Assembly (NCBI GenBank): GCA_963971225.1
Contig: OZ020267.1
Location: forward strand, 124,487,568 to 124,551,567
Reading direction: 5' to 3'
Length of the DNA: 64,000 nucleotides
From: Melieria omissa
Taxonomy: Eukaryota > Arthropoda > Insecta > Diptera > Ulidiidae
The notes under the pieces were generated by a model. It saw nothing but the letters and a program-made list of their open reading frames with translations. It was not told where the DNA came from and ran no database searches. This document shows positions 10,824-23,228 of this stretch, piece by piece; within the stretch, counting starts at the first letter, position 1; every line of letters starts with the position of its first letter. A program made the translations under genes and the position numbers.

Positions 10824-13285
10824 TTTTTCAAAAATTCAATAAAGATTTAAGTTGTTGTGTCAAAGCGTATCAATCAGTCTTCCACTTTCTAATCCCGTTA
10901 GAGAAGAGATCAAAGATCCTGACCGGAACAATAACTAATTAGAAAATCACGTCTCGAAGCCGTAGACACTTCAGAGCACCTCATCAGTTCCTGTCCATCA
11001 TTTGGGCAGCGATGTGGTTAGTACGAGCAAACCTCTTGTGTTTCGAATCATCTTAGGTTCCTAAGAGAAACTAACGAGCGAAGGACTCTAACCTCATACA
11101 CGCTCTTTCTCCCTGAACATATTTGGTACTGAAGTCTTTGGGTCTCTAGTCTTCCTATCCACTGTCACATCATCATAACCAGCCAATTGGAAAATGTAGA
11201 TTCAGTGAAAATTATATGCGATTTGAAAGTCGATAGATTGAAAGGAAGAATCATCTTTGATAGACAATTTACCAAGCGGAAGAAGCTGTTTCATCACTTT
11301 TGTTGCCAGGATGCAGAAAAAAAGCTTCAAGTGCTGGGAAAAATTGTTTAAAAAAATCATCGCTAATGTGTTGTTACGATCAACTTACTAAATCGGTATT
11401 GAAAATATCGCTGCAGTTTTTACAATAAAATACAAATTTCCTTATCCACCCAAAAGTCAGCAATTTCTGGCATCGCTCAACGATTGCTGACACTGAGCAA
11501 ACTATAGACACGAAATCCTCTGCCAAGTCTTGGCCGAAGGAAGTGCTCGTCGCAGTGGGTTCGGCAGACAGCTGTCACGCTGCTGGCAAGCAACTGTCGA
11601 ACCCATTTTGACAGCGAACTAAAACAAAGGAAACGGATTAAAAATAGCTTGAGAGCCGATTAAAATGTGTCTATATATGTGGCGGGCAGCGGTGCGTCGG
11701 GCCGACAGTCGCAAATGTGCTTTTAGTTAAGATTGCTTTTAATTCTTCTTTTGTTTTCCGCTTCACAACGGCGAACAAATTAAACCTTTTCACTTTGCTG
11801 CTGCCACAGTCAGCGCCCGTACACACCCCAATTTTTCAGCTTTATTACAACAACAACAACAACAACAACAACGACAACAATACTCGCAAGTACAAACACG
11901 AAGCAGTCACAAGAGCGCGGCGAGGTCGGCGTCGAGAGCGGCGCACAGTCCTAGCGTTGCATAGCTGCGTTGGGGGCATAACCTATAATCAAGTGGCAAC
12001 ATAATGTTGCACACTCGCGCGCTGGCACCGGCATCGGCATTGGCACCGGCGCGCACCTCCCCTGATCAGCTGCGCCGCAGTCGCAGATGTCGTCGTCGTC
12101 ATCGGTGCTGCTGCAGACATGGTCGAAACATTTTGAATTCCTGCTTGAAACAAATTTAAAAGCATGTTTAATTTTGCTGGCACTTCTGCCGTCGGCCCCC
12201 GCCCCTTCGTTTCGGCATCCTTCGTGTCGCTATTGAGACTTGGCCGTTTCGCCTTCTACGGCTGCGTGGTGTGCGTCGCAAGGATTCAGCCTGCATTCAG
12301 CGACTGACAATAGTTGCTGTTGTTGTTGTTGTTTTGGTTGCCTTAGCCTAATAATAGCCAAAAGCGTTTACATGTAGAAATAACATTTGGGCATGTCGTG
12401 CTGCAAGAAATGCACAAACGCAGTACGAGCGCGCACATAAACAACAACAACAATAGTAATATTAACAAACAAAACAACAAAGAAAAGCGAAAGCGAAAGG
12501 AGCTGTGGAACCTCGATTTGTGTGATTGCCACGAATGCGACTGTGTGTTGTTGTACGAATACGAATACGAGTACATATCTATGAAGCAGCGATAAAGAGG
12601 CTGCATATGTGTGCGAGTATGTGCGTTTCGATGGGATGTTACACACATACTTTGGGGGGACAGCCAATTGGACAGCACAATAAATTCTCAGGCGCTACCA
12701 CAATTGAAATTGTAGTGGCCATGTGTGTTGTTGTTGCATTTGCAATTATAGAGCAAAGTCGGGTGAGAGATTCACAGGCAAAGTGCGGCAACTGAGGTTT
12801 TGGCAAGTTTCAATAGTTGTGGCTGGAAGGAAGCGCGGTGTGTTTGTGGTTGTGTGTGTGTAAGATTCCTAAATGGGTTGGGATCAAGTTGAGTCTAAGC
12901 GATTAGGTCGCTTAGTTAGCCCTATGTATTAGAACAAAAAGCTCTTTAAACGGTGACACAAGTGCTATCTACCCCAATTTGCTTTTATATAACTGGTCAA
13001 CTAAAACATCACTAAATCGAATCATATAGAGGATTCCTTTTCGTCCTGTAAGATAAAGAAAGATTTACACTATTTAATTTAGTCACCGATTTTTTAAATA
13101 TATTACAATACTTATACCAATGAGCCCATCCCAGCGGCCGTGGGTTCAAATACCACTTGGTTTCATTTTTATTTTTTACCAAACTTTCAATATTACCCAG
13201 TCGAATCCTTGACCTATGAACAAGCTCCTGTCTTTTTCACCCAGTCAGTTGTAATAAGTAGCTCGCAGCAGTTTTTCATATCCAG
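10824..13285. other. no gene seen; triplet and TG runs
   Basis: CAA run at about 11848-11875, TTG run at about 12313-12333, and GC-richer sequence near 11500-12300. The open frames are translations of triplet runs. Nothing resembles a known domain. Confidence 0.55.
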
Positions 13286-13286
13286 T

Positions 13287-13416
13287 AAAAGTGAAGTTAC
13301 AGACCGCGCGTCCTGCACGACAGCGCATCTAACGCTTGGCTTTTAACTTTACGCGCAGGACACGACAACGCGTTGGACGTTGGAAATGGTTGACGCGCTG
13401 TATGTAACCTCACTTT
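13287..13416. mobile_element. possible short inverted-repeat MITE
   Basis: The left end AAAAGTGAAGTTACAGAC and the reversed right end TAAAGTGAGGTTACATAC form imperfect inverted termini, followed on each side by a GCGCGTC block. The interior has a second imperfect inverted pair around CCTGCACGACAGCGC and GCGCAGGACACGAC. A target duplication is not obvious. Confidence 0.45.
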
Positions 13417-13850
13417 AACTCTTCTTGAGCTAACGGCAATATGTCGCAGCCCATACATGATCCAAAATAAGCTTATCAAAGACACCAACCTTTACGTTTT
13501 CTAATAAAACATCCTACCTAGCAGCAACAGATGCACAGAGGGCTCTCTACACAACTCAGTAATAAATTTTCACATACGGAGGACAGGACTGTAGCGATAG
13601 GGTAATCTTCCAACCTGGCAGAAATTCAATTCATTAACGTAACCAATACAAGACGTTTGCTTTGTTGAGGCGGTGAGCTCCCAGATAGAGCGAATCAGGA
13701 AAACAACTTACTTTGTTTTGGACTTGATGATATCACAACCACAACCTGCCCTTATTTTCTCAAATTTGTTTTAATGCATGTTCTGAGGAAAGTGCTTTGC
13801 AAAGTTTTCTTTCCTGCTCGTATTTACGGCGACCGTAAAATACGAACTAG

Positions 13851-14480
13851 AGTCCTGCACGAGTATGCATTTTTGCTATTCGAAAACATTCACATGCTTT
13901 TGAATAGAATACTTCACTTCATCTCTGCGGACCAGTCCGAATGAATACGAGTACAGCTCTCTTCGAGTACAACTAAGCTCCGAACAGAAACGAGTAGACG
14001 TAGACTATTTATTCATATTCGCTCGAAGCGGGAAAACGAGGACAAAAGCATTCGAATAATAGTACACACTGCTTCGAATATATTCGAATATACTCGTTTT
14101 ATTATTCCCAAGATTATTTAGAAATATTTATGTTATATATAAATATTTAGTAATTTTTTATGCTACTTTCTTCAATAATTTCCATTTTGCGTATTAACTA
14201 ATAAGCCACTTCAACCGCAGCACAAGTATACACATGGAAATGTGACATACTGCGCATAAAAATATTCGATGAAACTGTTGATATTCGAATACTTCGCAAA
14301 GTTCTCGATTACCGAATACGAGCACTGCAGTGTTCGCTTTCACCGAATACGAATAGAAACGAGAAGCGACGCTCGCTGGTTCTCGTTTCTATTTGTTTCG
14401 TTGTACGCATTCTTCGAATACCAAGTACCCGTACAGTATGTACAGTTGTGTAGCCGCCAAAATGAATTATTCATGCAGGA
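13851..14480. repeat. TTCGAATA-rich segment with inverted AGTCCTGCA ends
   Basis: The segment opens with AGTCCTGCACGAGTATGC and closes with the reverse of AGTCCTGCATGAATAATTC. Inside, GAATACGAGTA, TTCGAATA and TATTCG motifs recur on both strands. A non-autonomous DNA transposon is possible, but no target duplication is clear. Confidence 0.4.
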
Positions 14481-14502
14481 CTTTAATATGAACCAACAAG
14501 GA

Positions 14503-14640
14503 GCTCAGTGGCGCACACAGGAGGGACTTTAGGGGTTCAAACCCCATCTAAATACAAAAATTACTGGTGCAAAATATGGTTTCAAATGGAATTGAGCTCG
14601 AAAGTTGAGCGCGAAACCCCTCCCCTCACAAATGAAATAG
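14503..14640 (+). mobile_element. hAT-like terminus fragment
   Basis: Begins CAGTGGCGCACACAGGAGGG and continues with GGGGTTCAAACCCC, similar to the starts of the elements at 53904 and 4911. A run of AAACCCCTCCCCTCAC near 14615-14632 may be the opposite end. Strongly diverged. Confidence 0.4.
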
Positions 14641-14649
14641 TGTGAGTGC

Positions 14650-14925
14650 TATTGAAGGAGCTGTTTGAGCTGTTTAAAGACAAACTGCCTCGGCCATGTC
14701 TTCCCTATGGACGATGTAGCTCCGGCGTAAAAGTTGTTCGAGGCGGTAGTTGGAGGTCGACGGCGAAGAGTGAGACCGTGTCTCCGGTGGAAGAAACAAG
14801 TGGAACACGCTCTATCTTCTCTTGGTGGGACCATATGGATGAGACATGCGCAAGGCAGAATCGGTTTGAGAGAACTTTTGCGGCAGTTCGTAACCTAGTA
14901 TCGGAAATAGCCATAGAAACAAATT
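14650..14925 (+). pseudogene. decayed copy of the RTE-like LINE 3' region
   Basis: Aligns by eye in the same block order as the minus-strand element at 3629-4235. It has a GAGCTGT...GAGCTGT start, CTCGGCCATGTCTTCC, TGGACGATGTAGCTCCGGCG, a GGTTGGAGGTCGACGGCGAAGAG-like block, GTGTCTCCGGTGGAAG, and TTTTGCGGCAG followed by CGTAACC near the end. Internal deletions and substitutions break the frame. It lacks the simple-repeat tail and is the oldest of the three copies. Confidence 0.75.
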
Positions 14926-15415
14926 GGAATTTGGTTATTTGAAATGAGAGAAGTATGTATTTAAAATTATTTTGCTAGATCATTAATGCAATTTAATAAT
15001 TTGGCTTGCAGCAATGATGTCGATTTTTCCATTTCAAAACCAAAATTTAAAGAATTAATTAATATGTTTTATACTTAGTCCAATTGTTAGTCGAATTCTT
15101 AAGGAATGTTACATTTTGTATATTTTCTAGCCTGTAGATATTTTGTATTTCGATTGGCTTAAATAAATAAATAAATAAATAAATAAATTTAAAATGGTTT
15201 CGATTTTCCAGTTGGTGGGGGGAGGTGGTAGCCCTATGACTACACTGGACTTTTATGAAGCAAAATTAAAACATATTTCATATGAAAACCAAATTCCCCT
15301 TTATTTACAAGTTTTTACGGTTATTTGTTAGAATTTTTGAGTTATTTGGTACCCTTTGTTAAGCATAGAGCAATATTACATTTTTGGCATTTAATTCTGC
15401 TGCCCTGTCGAGCGG
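14926..15415. other. no gene seen; (AAAT)n at 15163-15187
   Basis: AT-rich spacer with a short AAAT tetranucleotide run. No other structure seen. Confidence 0.6.
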
Positions 15416-15844
15416 GAGCTGTTACACAGGTTAGGTTAGGTTGCGGTGGCTGCCTCTATAAGATACACACTCGGAGACCTGAAAGGCCCATTGCGATACC
15501 ACATATTTCACCCGTTTTTGAACTGTGTATGCAACACTGTTTTTGCCAACATATGTTACAGCACACATTTCAAGCGGATGGGGAAAGTGGGAGGGGGGGA
15601 CCTACAGTTTAACGCCGAATCCGAACGGCGATTGGCAGTTTTTCGTTCACACTTGGAGTTTTTGCCATTGCCTGCCAAGAGCGCACTTGTGCGATTCTTG
15701 TAATTCGCATTCCCTTCATGTGGATAGCGATAGAAGTAGATGAGTTGCTCACCAGCCCGAGCCAGGAATCGAACCTGGAGCCTTTGGTATGAGAAGCCAG
15801 CGCGCTACCCGCTGGACTATCGAGGCCGGTCGAGCTGTTACACA
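15416..15844 (-). mobile_element. tRNA-derived SINE with 13-bp target duplication
   Basis: The direct repeat GAGCTGTTACACA stands at 15416-15428 and 15832-15844; the insert 15429-15831 (403 bp) reads on the minus strand. Its head is tRNA-like, with an A-box-like TAGTCCAGCGGGT (15819-15807) and a perfect B-box GGTTCGATTCC (15775-15765), the internal promoter of RNA polymerase III. It continues through an unrelated body and ends GTGGTATCGCAATGGGCC, GGTCTCCGAGTG, GCAGCCACC and (AACCT)n. It encodes no protein. A second copy lies at 53376. Confidence 0.88.
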
Positions 15845-16180
15845 AATGTTAACAATTTTCAATGTTCCCAATAAAACAAACTACATATTTTACCGAAGAA
15901 GCTCAAAACAGTATTTCTTTAAAGCGATAGAATTCATAGAATGGGGAAAAATCGAAAATTATACATCGAAATTCCAAGTTTAATTTTTGTAGCCATATAG
16001 CTACCATGGAAAAGAAAAGGAAAATCGAGTCAAAGTATGCTGTACCTTGATACTATCAAAGAGAGTTCTTGCCCTACTTTATTTAAAAGAAGGAAGAGTC
16101 ATCTGGGTACCTTTTTCTTAAATTGTCTAAGAGATCTAGCCAAAAGGACTTTTCAAAGTCTACTAGGCTTCGTTAGAACT
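15845..16180. other. no gene seen
   Basis: AT-rich unique sequence without recognisable signals. Confidence 0.6.
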
Positions 16181-16189
16181 CAAATTCGA

Positions 16190-16290
16190 GCTCTACTGTT
16201 TGTGGCATTGCAATTGGGTCTTCATGGCCTTAATGGACTTTGCTATGGGGCTGTCACTTCTGCCTACCTACCTGACTACCCACTCTGAGA
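16190..16290 (+). mobile_element. possible 3'-tail fragment of the SINE-partner LINE
   Basis: GTGGCATTGCAATTGGGTCT, CATGGCC, and GGGGCTGTCACTTC followed by TGCCTACCTACCTGACTACC resemble the 3' end of the LINE at 7319-9320 (GTGGTATCACAATGGACC, GGCC, GCAGC, then CTACCTACC). No coding part is identifiable. Confidence 0.4.
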
Positions 16291-16423
16291 CTCATCATCA
16301 TCATCATCGTATATTCCATGACTATTCATTTCGATGAGAGCTTCAGAAATGCACTTTTTGCTTTTCCCTGAAACTATCTAAGTGTAAGAGTACAGCAAAA
16401 ACCGTTGATGTTTTTTTATTTAA

Positions 16424-17046
16424 GACTAAAAAGACCCCAAGTTTTCGATACCTACACAGACTACATATTATTGTTACGAATGCTAGTTCTAGTGGGCTAG
16501 TACGTTTCACTGGATTGTGCAATTTGAAAATGAAACAACTTTGTTTATTCGAACGCAGCCAATTAAAAACCAACAGTCACTTTATTATTCACAGTTTTAC
16601 ACTTTACTGTTCGTACACTTAAGTATTTGCTTAATTACTCCGTGTGGCAACTTCACTTGTCAAAACCAGACTGACTCGCTGCGCCGCACCCGGCTGCCTT
16701 TTATACCTCTCAGGCCATCGCGCAGATCGTTCCCGCACATTACGGAGTGGACTAAAGGTTTCCATGATGATCGCGACCATCGTTGCCAGATTGGACTAAA
16801 AGTTATTATCGCGGCCGTCGTTGCCAGATTGAATTATAGCACGGCGCGTAGCGGCAGGGTTGCTTTGCACAGCGACAGACTGTCTTCGTTACATTATATT
16901 TGCTGATATTTTGAAAAGAAATCCGAAAAAAGAACTGTAGAACCCGATAAAAAAAATAAAATTCGTCAAAGCAAAAGTTGATAGAAATACTAAGGAAAAT
17001 ACAAATCTGAAAAACCGTCAAAATGACCGCAGTTGTCTTACTAGTG
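16424..17046. mobile_element. TTAA-flanked MITE (family A), interrupted by a solo LTR
   Basis: Flanked by TTAA at 16420-16423 and 17047-17050. After removing the solo LTR, the sequence matches block for block the element at 23229-23461: ATACCTACACAGACTACATA near the left, GCTGATAT, TGTAGAACCCGATAAAAA, GTTGATAGAAATACTAA, and ACCGTCAAAATGACCGCAG near the right. TTAA duplication is characteristic of the piggyBac superfamily. No transposase is present. Confidence 0.75.
16472..16893 (+). mobile_element. solo LTR of a retrotransposon
   Basis: Starts TGTTACGAATG and ends CTTCGTTACA, with TG...CA termini and imperfect inverted ends (TGTTACGAA against TGTAACGAA). The 4-bp duplication TTAT flanks it (16468-16471 and 16894-16897). 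It is 422 bp with no coding sequence. A CCTTTTATACC box at about 16690 may be a promoter element. Most likely a Ty3/gypsy-type LTR left after recombination between two LTRs; Bel/Pao cannot be excluded. Confidence 0.78.
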
Positions 17047-17050
17047 TTAA

Positions 17051-17567
17051 CCCTTTCGCTACAGATTTTTACTGGACAAAGTAAAAATGTTAAATTTTAC
17101 GTTTTAGACTTCTATGTGGTTAAATTAGCAACATTCCATAAGACATTTTTTAATTTTTATACTCGGACCCTGTATTTTATAGTGTTTTTCTATGGGAACA
17201 ACCACATTGTTGTGGCTGTAATAATTACTTAAGCAAACAACTTTTTACGCATAACGAAAATTTGAATATTTCTTCATTTACTTCAGCCAAAATTAAAAAA
17301 AAGTACCTAAATTGAAAGAAAATGTCAAATTAAAAAGTTCTCTAATTTTTTCTGCTCCTTCTTCCTTTACTATGTCAAGATATAACATTCAAAAAACGTG
17401 TATACTTCTCTTCTTTAAACTAAAATATTCAATTTATTAATTTCGTAGTTTTCCTAAAACTTCAAGCTATTCTAAAGACTAACAAAAATATGTATTCTTG
17501 CAACCACAGATGATGCAGTCGTCCACAAAGTAGCATGTTGCCATATGGCAACAAAATAGCGAAAGGG
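17051..17567. mobile_element. TTAA-flanked MITE (family B)
   Basis: Inverted termini CCCTTTCGCTA at both ends (11 of 11), flanked by TTAA at 17047-17050 and 17568-17571. The length is 517 bp. The small frame beginning MTAVVLLVLTLSLQ runs across the junction with family A and is not a gene. The left TTAA is also the right TTAA of the family A MITE, so one element landed in the duplicated target of the other. Confidence 0.78.
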
Positions 17568-17571
17568 TTAA

Positions 17572-20150
17572 TTTATTCACATTTACTAAAAAACCTTTGA
17601 AAGTACTCGATTTCCAAAACTTAAACAAAGTAAATTCTATTAAAATTCTTTAAAAATTATTTTCAAGTCCGGCAAACACCGAACGTAATCAGGTTCATCT
17701 GACTGTTAAACCTCAGCTTGAATGCTGCTCCTTTAACCTTCCGAAAACGTCCGGAGAGACTTGTGTGATCTCCCGAAATTGATAGTGAAGGCCAGCAATG
17801 CGAAAGGAAATAATTCATGGCGTAAGACTTGAGCAGCGAAGGATATGCAGTGAATGGACGATAATGACAACGACGACGACGATTGGCGGCGCAGGCGCAG
17901 CACACACTCGACTGCCGCACGAAGACCGAAAGAGAGGGGCGCGGGCGCGGTGGAAATGGGAGACTGGCAATTGCCGCACACCAGCGTACACGGACGTCAT
18001 TTAGAATTTGTTTGCCATCATTCATCTCGCATGCTGCCAGCGGTGGTGGTGGCAGTGGTTGTAGATTTGTTGTTCGTGTTGGCGGGCAGGCTGTAGCGCC
18101 TGTTGGCTGCTGTCGTCACTGCCAGCGACAACAACAAAAACAGCGGCGGTGGCGAGTGCAATCTAAACAACGGCAACAAGAACAACAGCAACAACTAAGA
18201 ACAGCAAAGCGGCAACTGCCACAGTGATTTCTCAAAAGGGAACAGAACGTGCCCCAGTGATATCGCAGCCGCAAATCAGTTTGTTAAAATGAAATTGAAG
18301 GAAGGAAATGCAAAAGTTGAAAATTTCCTACTTATACGACGGTTTTTTTCTCCACTTTGTTGTGTTTCTGCTGTGATTTGGTGGTCGGGTAGTTGCAGCG
18401 GCAGCAGCCCGCGGCCAATGCAAAAGCAAAAACAAATAAACACAACTTTGCCACAGTTCAAGAGTTCAAAATTGCACGCCGACCAAACGAAAACAACAAA
18501 ATCTGACACTACACTGAAAAATGCGAAAGAGCGCAGTGGAAGAAGAAGACACAGTCATGCGGTGGAGCATTGCTGGAAGAGGGGGGCAGTCTTTAATTTT
18601 TGCCACCTACAAAGGCAAATGTTCTGTCGCTGCATTTATTTAATTTTCCCCCAGTTGTAGTTTTTGTTTTTGGTTTGGTCTTAGCCGAACTTGGCTGCGC
18701 TCGACTGGTCGTTGCGGCAAGCAGTTTGCTGTCAGCTGGTTGTTGTTGTTGTTTTTATGCAATGTAAGAACTTTTAAGCTGGATAAGAGTGACCAGCTTT
18801 CGCTTTGTATTCTTATGTTCTGAAATGAGATGAGAAATATGTACATATGTTGCTTTAAATTTATCATAAAGTCTGGAAAATAACATTATTCGAATGACTT
18901 CTACGAGATAGTCTGCAGGACTCAGTCTTTTTTGGATAATTTTCAGTGTATTTTTGGCCTATTTCGGATCGTATGTTGGCCATAATTTCATGAATGTTGT
19001 CATGATTGAGAGAGAAGATTATCGACATTAAAACGATCTTTCGGTCCGTTCCACAAAAAGTTCAACAGCGTGAAATTGATTAATTTTTAAGGCTTTTGTC
19101 GTCAAAATTTGTGACAATACGGCCTAGGAACGACTGTTATAGAGTCAAAACGACCCTTATTAGATGATTTGTGGGGCTTTTGAAATCAAACATACTTAGA
19201 TATTGTAGACCAGCGGTTCATGTGGTGGGTTTGAAGGATTTGAACCTTCTAATCCCACTGTTTGTTCCAACTATTGTGGGTGTTGAATATGGCTTGAAAT
19301 GGTTTTGGACTTAAAAGAGAGTTGAGAATTGACAGTAACTATGGCCCTTTTGTTATTCTCAAGGAAACATGGGTTTGTGCTGCCAGAAGACCGAATTGAA
19401 CACCGTATAGTCCTTTCTCCAGAACGCATTGACCTCTCCTGACACTATGGGATGAAGTTTTACTTACCCGAACTATCCAATATGGCACTTTCATTCATTC
19501 TTGTATGCACGAAGCGAGAAATCGGACTCATCACTGAAGTAAATTTGAAAAAAAAACACCATAGCCCACTTCACACTTAAATGTTGCATTTTATTTTTAC
19601 TTAGTATTTGATATTCAATATTTTTCATTTAATATTTGGTTTTTGGTACTCAATAAAATTACTTTTCAAACGAATTAAAAAAGTGACTTCTACTGAATTA
19701 GTAAACTTTCGTACCATTGGTAACTCTAATTCATCGATCCAACTAATTCAACCTTTCCTTACCACACTTAAGCTACGCTTTGCCTTTAGTGTTTTCTTCT
19801 GCTTCCTCGACGCTTTCATCCTGTTGTGCCAATTTAAAGTAGAACAGAATTTGTTCTAAAGCAAAAAACAACAAGAACAACAACGACATGCAGAAAAATA
19901 ACAAAAAGTCAGAAAAGAAGAAATGTGCATTCGGTTGGTTGCTGTTGGTTGATTGTTGTTGCTTTCACGTTGGTTTTGCTATGACGCGGAATTTGCTTGC
20001 GAAATTAATGAAGGCGTTCTACCTGCAATCCATTTAATTTTTATAAACGATCTTGTCTTAATGCCACTGTGCTAGTACGGTCATTATAAATTACAATCCA
20101 TTCCACCATTCGACCATTCCACCATCTCAGGCGTTACAGTGGTGTGTAAT
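17572..20150. other. no gene seen
   Basis: A less AT-rich island at 17660-18700 with CAA/GAC triplets has many short overlapping frames on both strands, none recognisable. The rest is AT-rich. It could hold regulatory DNA downstream of ds, but I cannot show it. Confidence 0.5.
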
Positions 20151-21550
20151 TGGATAATAGAGATGCCAAAAATATAAATTGTACTTTAATATTTATTATT
20201 TTTAAAATATATTTTTGCTATTCATTATATTTTTACTGATTAATTAACTACTGATTAATTGATAAATGATTATTTATTTAATTAATTAATTTATTTTGTA
20301 ATTACATTTATAAATTATTAATTAATTAAACATTTTGGTTAATATTGATTTTGAAAATAATTGTTATCACGAAATGAATTATTAATTTATTTATTCATTA
20401 TTAATGAACCGATTAAATAATCAATAATTTTTTAGATTTCTCTGATCAAATATATAATTGAGTCGATTAGTTAATTAATGACCAAATAAGTTATTAATTA
20501 ATTAATAAAACAATTAATCACCAAATAATTAATTGAATTCCTGAGTAATAATTTGGTTATCATTGATTTTTGAAATAAATGTATTTATATCGTCAAATTA
20601 ATTATTAATTAATTTTTAATGAAACGATTAATTAATGAAACGATTAAATAATCAATTACTTTTTAGATATTCTCTGATCAAATATATAATTATAATTATA
20701 ATTAATTAATGTCTAAATAAGTTATTAATTTATTAATAAAACACTTATATAATCACCAAATAATTAATTGAATTCCTGAGTAGTAATAATTTTTGTTAAC
20801 ATTGATTTTTGAATTCAATGTATTGTTTTCACCAAATAAATTATTAATTAATTTATTCCTGATTAATGAACCGATTCAATAATCAATTACTTTTTAGATA
20901 ATCTCTGATCAAATGTATAATTGAGTCGATTAGTTAATTGATGAGTAAATATGTTAATAACTATTTAATAAAACGCTTAGTTAATCACCAAGTACTTAAT
21001 TGAATTTCTTATTAAGTCGATTAATCCCTGATTGAGTCGACTGTTGAGTCAATTAGGTAACTAATTACCTAAAAAGTTATTAATTTATAGTTAGAATAAT
21101 TAATTAATTAATAATCGCTAATTAATTGAATCACTGATTATTACTTGTATCAGTGATTTAATTAATTAAGTAAATAATGAATCTAACTATTGAATGAATT
21201 AATGGAATTGCTTATAATGACTAACGACAATTAGCTAATTAATCAATTTATTCGTTACTTTTATTTATTTATTGGTAATCGAAATACAATTTTTTAAATA
21301 ATAACTTTAATTATATAATGAATTCATGAAATTGCTTATAATGACTAACGATAATTAGTTAATTAATCAATTTATTCGTTATTTTTATTTATTTAATCAA
21401 ACTCGTATTTTTTAAAGAATGATTCCAATTATAGAATTAATTAATGAAATTGCTTATAATAACTAAAGATAATTAGTTAATTAATCAATTTATTCCTTAC
21501 TTTTATTTATTTATTGCTAATCAAAATCAGATTTTTATTTAAATTCTTTA
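20150..21550. repeat. ATTAAT-rich tandem array, two unit types
   Basis: The first unit type contains GAACCGATTAAATAATCAAT, CTCTGATCAAATATATAATT, GAGTCGATTAGTTAATT and AATTGAATTCCTGAGTA. It recurs at about 20400, 20640 and 20870, a period near 230 bp. The second contains AATTGCTTATAATGACTAAC, TTAATCAATTTATTCGTTA and TTTATTTATT, and recurs at about 21205, 21330 and 21448, a period near 120 bp. No coding potential. Confidence 0.8.
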
Positions 21551-23224
21551 TTCACAGTGATCTTCTTCAACTTTCTAATGCTTTGAATTGTTCGAAAGTA
21601 TTATAAAAAAAATTATTCCAGTAGTTGAAATATTTATTTATATTACCAACTTCCTGAACTTATTTCTTATTTATTGTAAATATAATGAAAAAATTCTAAT
21701 ATTTCCATTTTACTGCACTCGACACACGATTCGAACCACTGTCGGCCGTGCACGTTGGCTCCCTACTTGATTCGTCGGTTCGTGCGTTTCTTCGGCCAAT
21801 TGGCTGTTGTTATTTCATTGTTGTCGTTGTTATTTTTGTTATTGTTGCTTTCGGTTTCATGATCCGTGCTGATCTGTTGTTCTTACGCTGTTTCGTTGTC
21901 TTCTGTCTTGTGTTGTGGTGTCTTCTGCAGCATTGTTGCATTGCTAGATGTGTTCGTCGCGTAGTAAATCTTTTCGTTTTCAATTTGCCGTTGTTGTTGC
22001 TGTTGTTGTTGTTGCTGTTGGAGCAAATTGTTGCTGCCGCACAAAACGCATATTCAGGGCGTTCGATCTGTCTTGTTGCTCTGAGTTATGCCAGCAACAA
22101 TAAGTGAAATTAATCTTCATTGCTTCGTTGCTCGTTTTTGGGTGGAGAGCTGCGATGGTTGTAACAATTGTTGCTTTGCATTTCGCGCATGCAAATTGCT
22201 GTGGCAGAGTTGCGAAGGGTGGAACACGAAATAATAACGCTCGTCGTTGCGGCGGCCTTACTTAAGTGCAACGATTTCGACAAGCAAAAGAAATTATGTC
22301 TAAAATTTGAAAGCATTGGCTGAGTGATGTCGGTTCGATGGTTTGGCAAACGTTTGAGATGAAATTGTTGAGATTAGTAGTCACTACTGGTTTTCGAACG
22401 AGGGGACACCTTATGACAACTGCTACCCGATCTCTTTTTGTTGCCTAAACTCTGATTGATGATGTTTTTTAGCTTATTTGCGATACCCATTGAATCGTTT
22501 TGAAATGAAAAAGGCCAATACTCACTTTTAAAGAACGAGTGTTTTATTTTGGAGTAAGAAGAATATAGAAAGATGTGAGAGGCAGCCAAGACATGGGCCC
22601 ACGGAAGATGCATTACGGAAGTAATCAGGTTTAGTAGTCCATAGTCCGAGAGAGAGAAAGAGAAGTGAGAAATGAAAGAATGCGAATAAATAAAGAAGAA
22701 AAGGGCTACTCCTTCTCCTATGTAAACTTCCTGGACTCTTTTACGATTTTCAGGAGATCACATAGGGGAATAAGAATGGACTTCGTCGATCCTCATAACA
22801 TCTGAACACAACGTGAGAAATCTTGTTCTAGCGAAGATACAACATACACAGATAAAATATTATCTACTATCTCCTTGCATTAGGAACATGCCCAAGTTGG
22901 CCAAGTGTTGGACTCACGTATAGTGCTTTCCATGATTAGTTCAATGATTCGGTGGAGATCTTCCCTTCTCAATTTTCGAAGAAATGTCTAGTTCTAGTTC
23001 TATTTTTTCCAAGATCATCGCGCCCTGTGTATATAATTTGCATTGAATTTGATCCAGTTTGGCTCTGGTCCCAAAGGAGGAAGGGAGAAATCTTTACGAA
23101 TGCTGTTCTCTATAGATTCTTATCGTCTAAAACTAACTTTTTCAGGGTTTGCCATAATAATTTACTTCCGCCTTAAGAGTAGTTTCTTGTGACCGATGGT
23201 CTATAAATCCTTTTTCGTCTCTTG
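21551..23224. other. no gene seen
   Basis: A TTG/GTT-rich patch at 21800-22060 and mixed unique sequence. Short frames show no domain. Confidence 0.55.
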
Positions 23225-23228
23225 TTAA

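Noticed and set aside
15749..15831. Functional tRNA gene
   Set aside because: Good A- and B-boxes, but the sequence continues into a SINE body bounded by a 13-bp target duplication, and the acceptor stem is not closed.
17023..17232. Small frame starting MTAVVLLVLTLSLQ that looks like a signal peptide
   Set aside because: It crosses the junction of two TTAA MITEs, so the apparent peptide is made from transposon ends.
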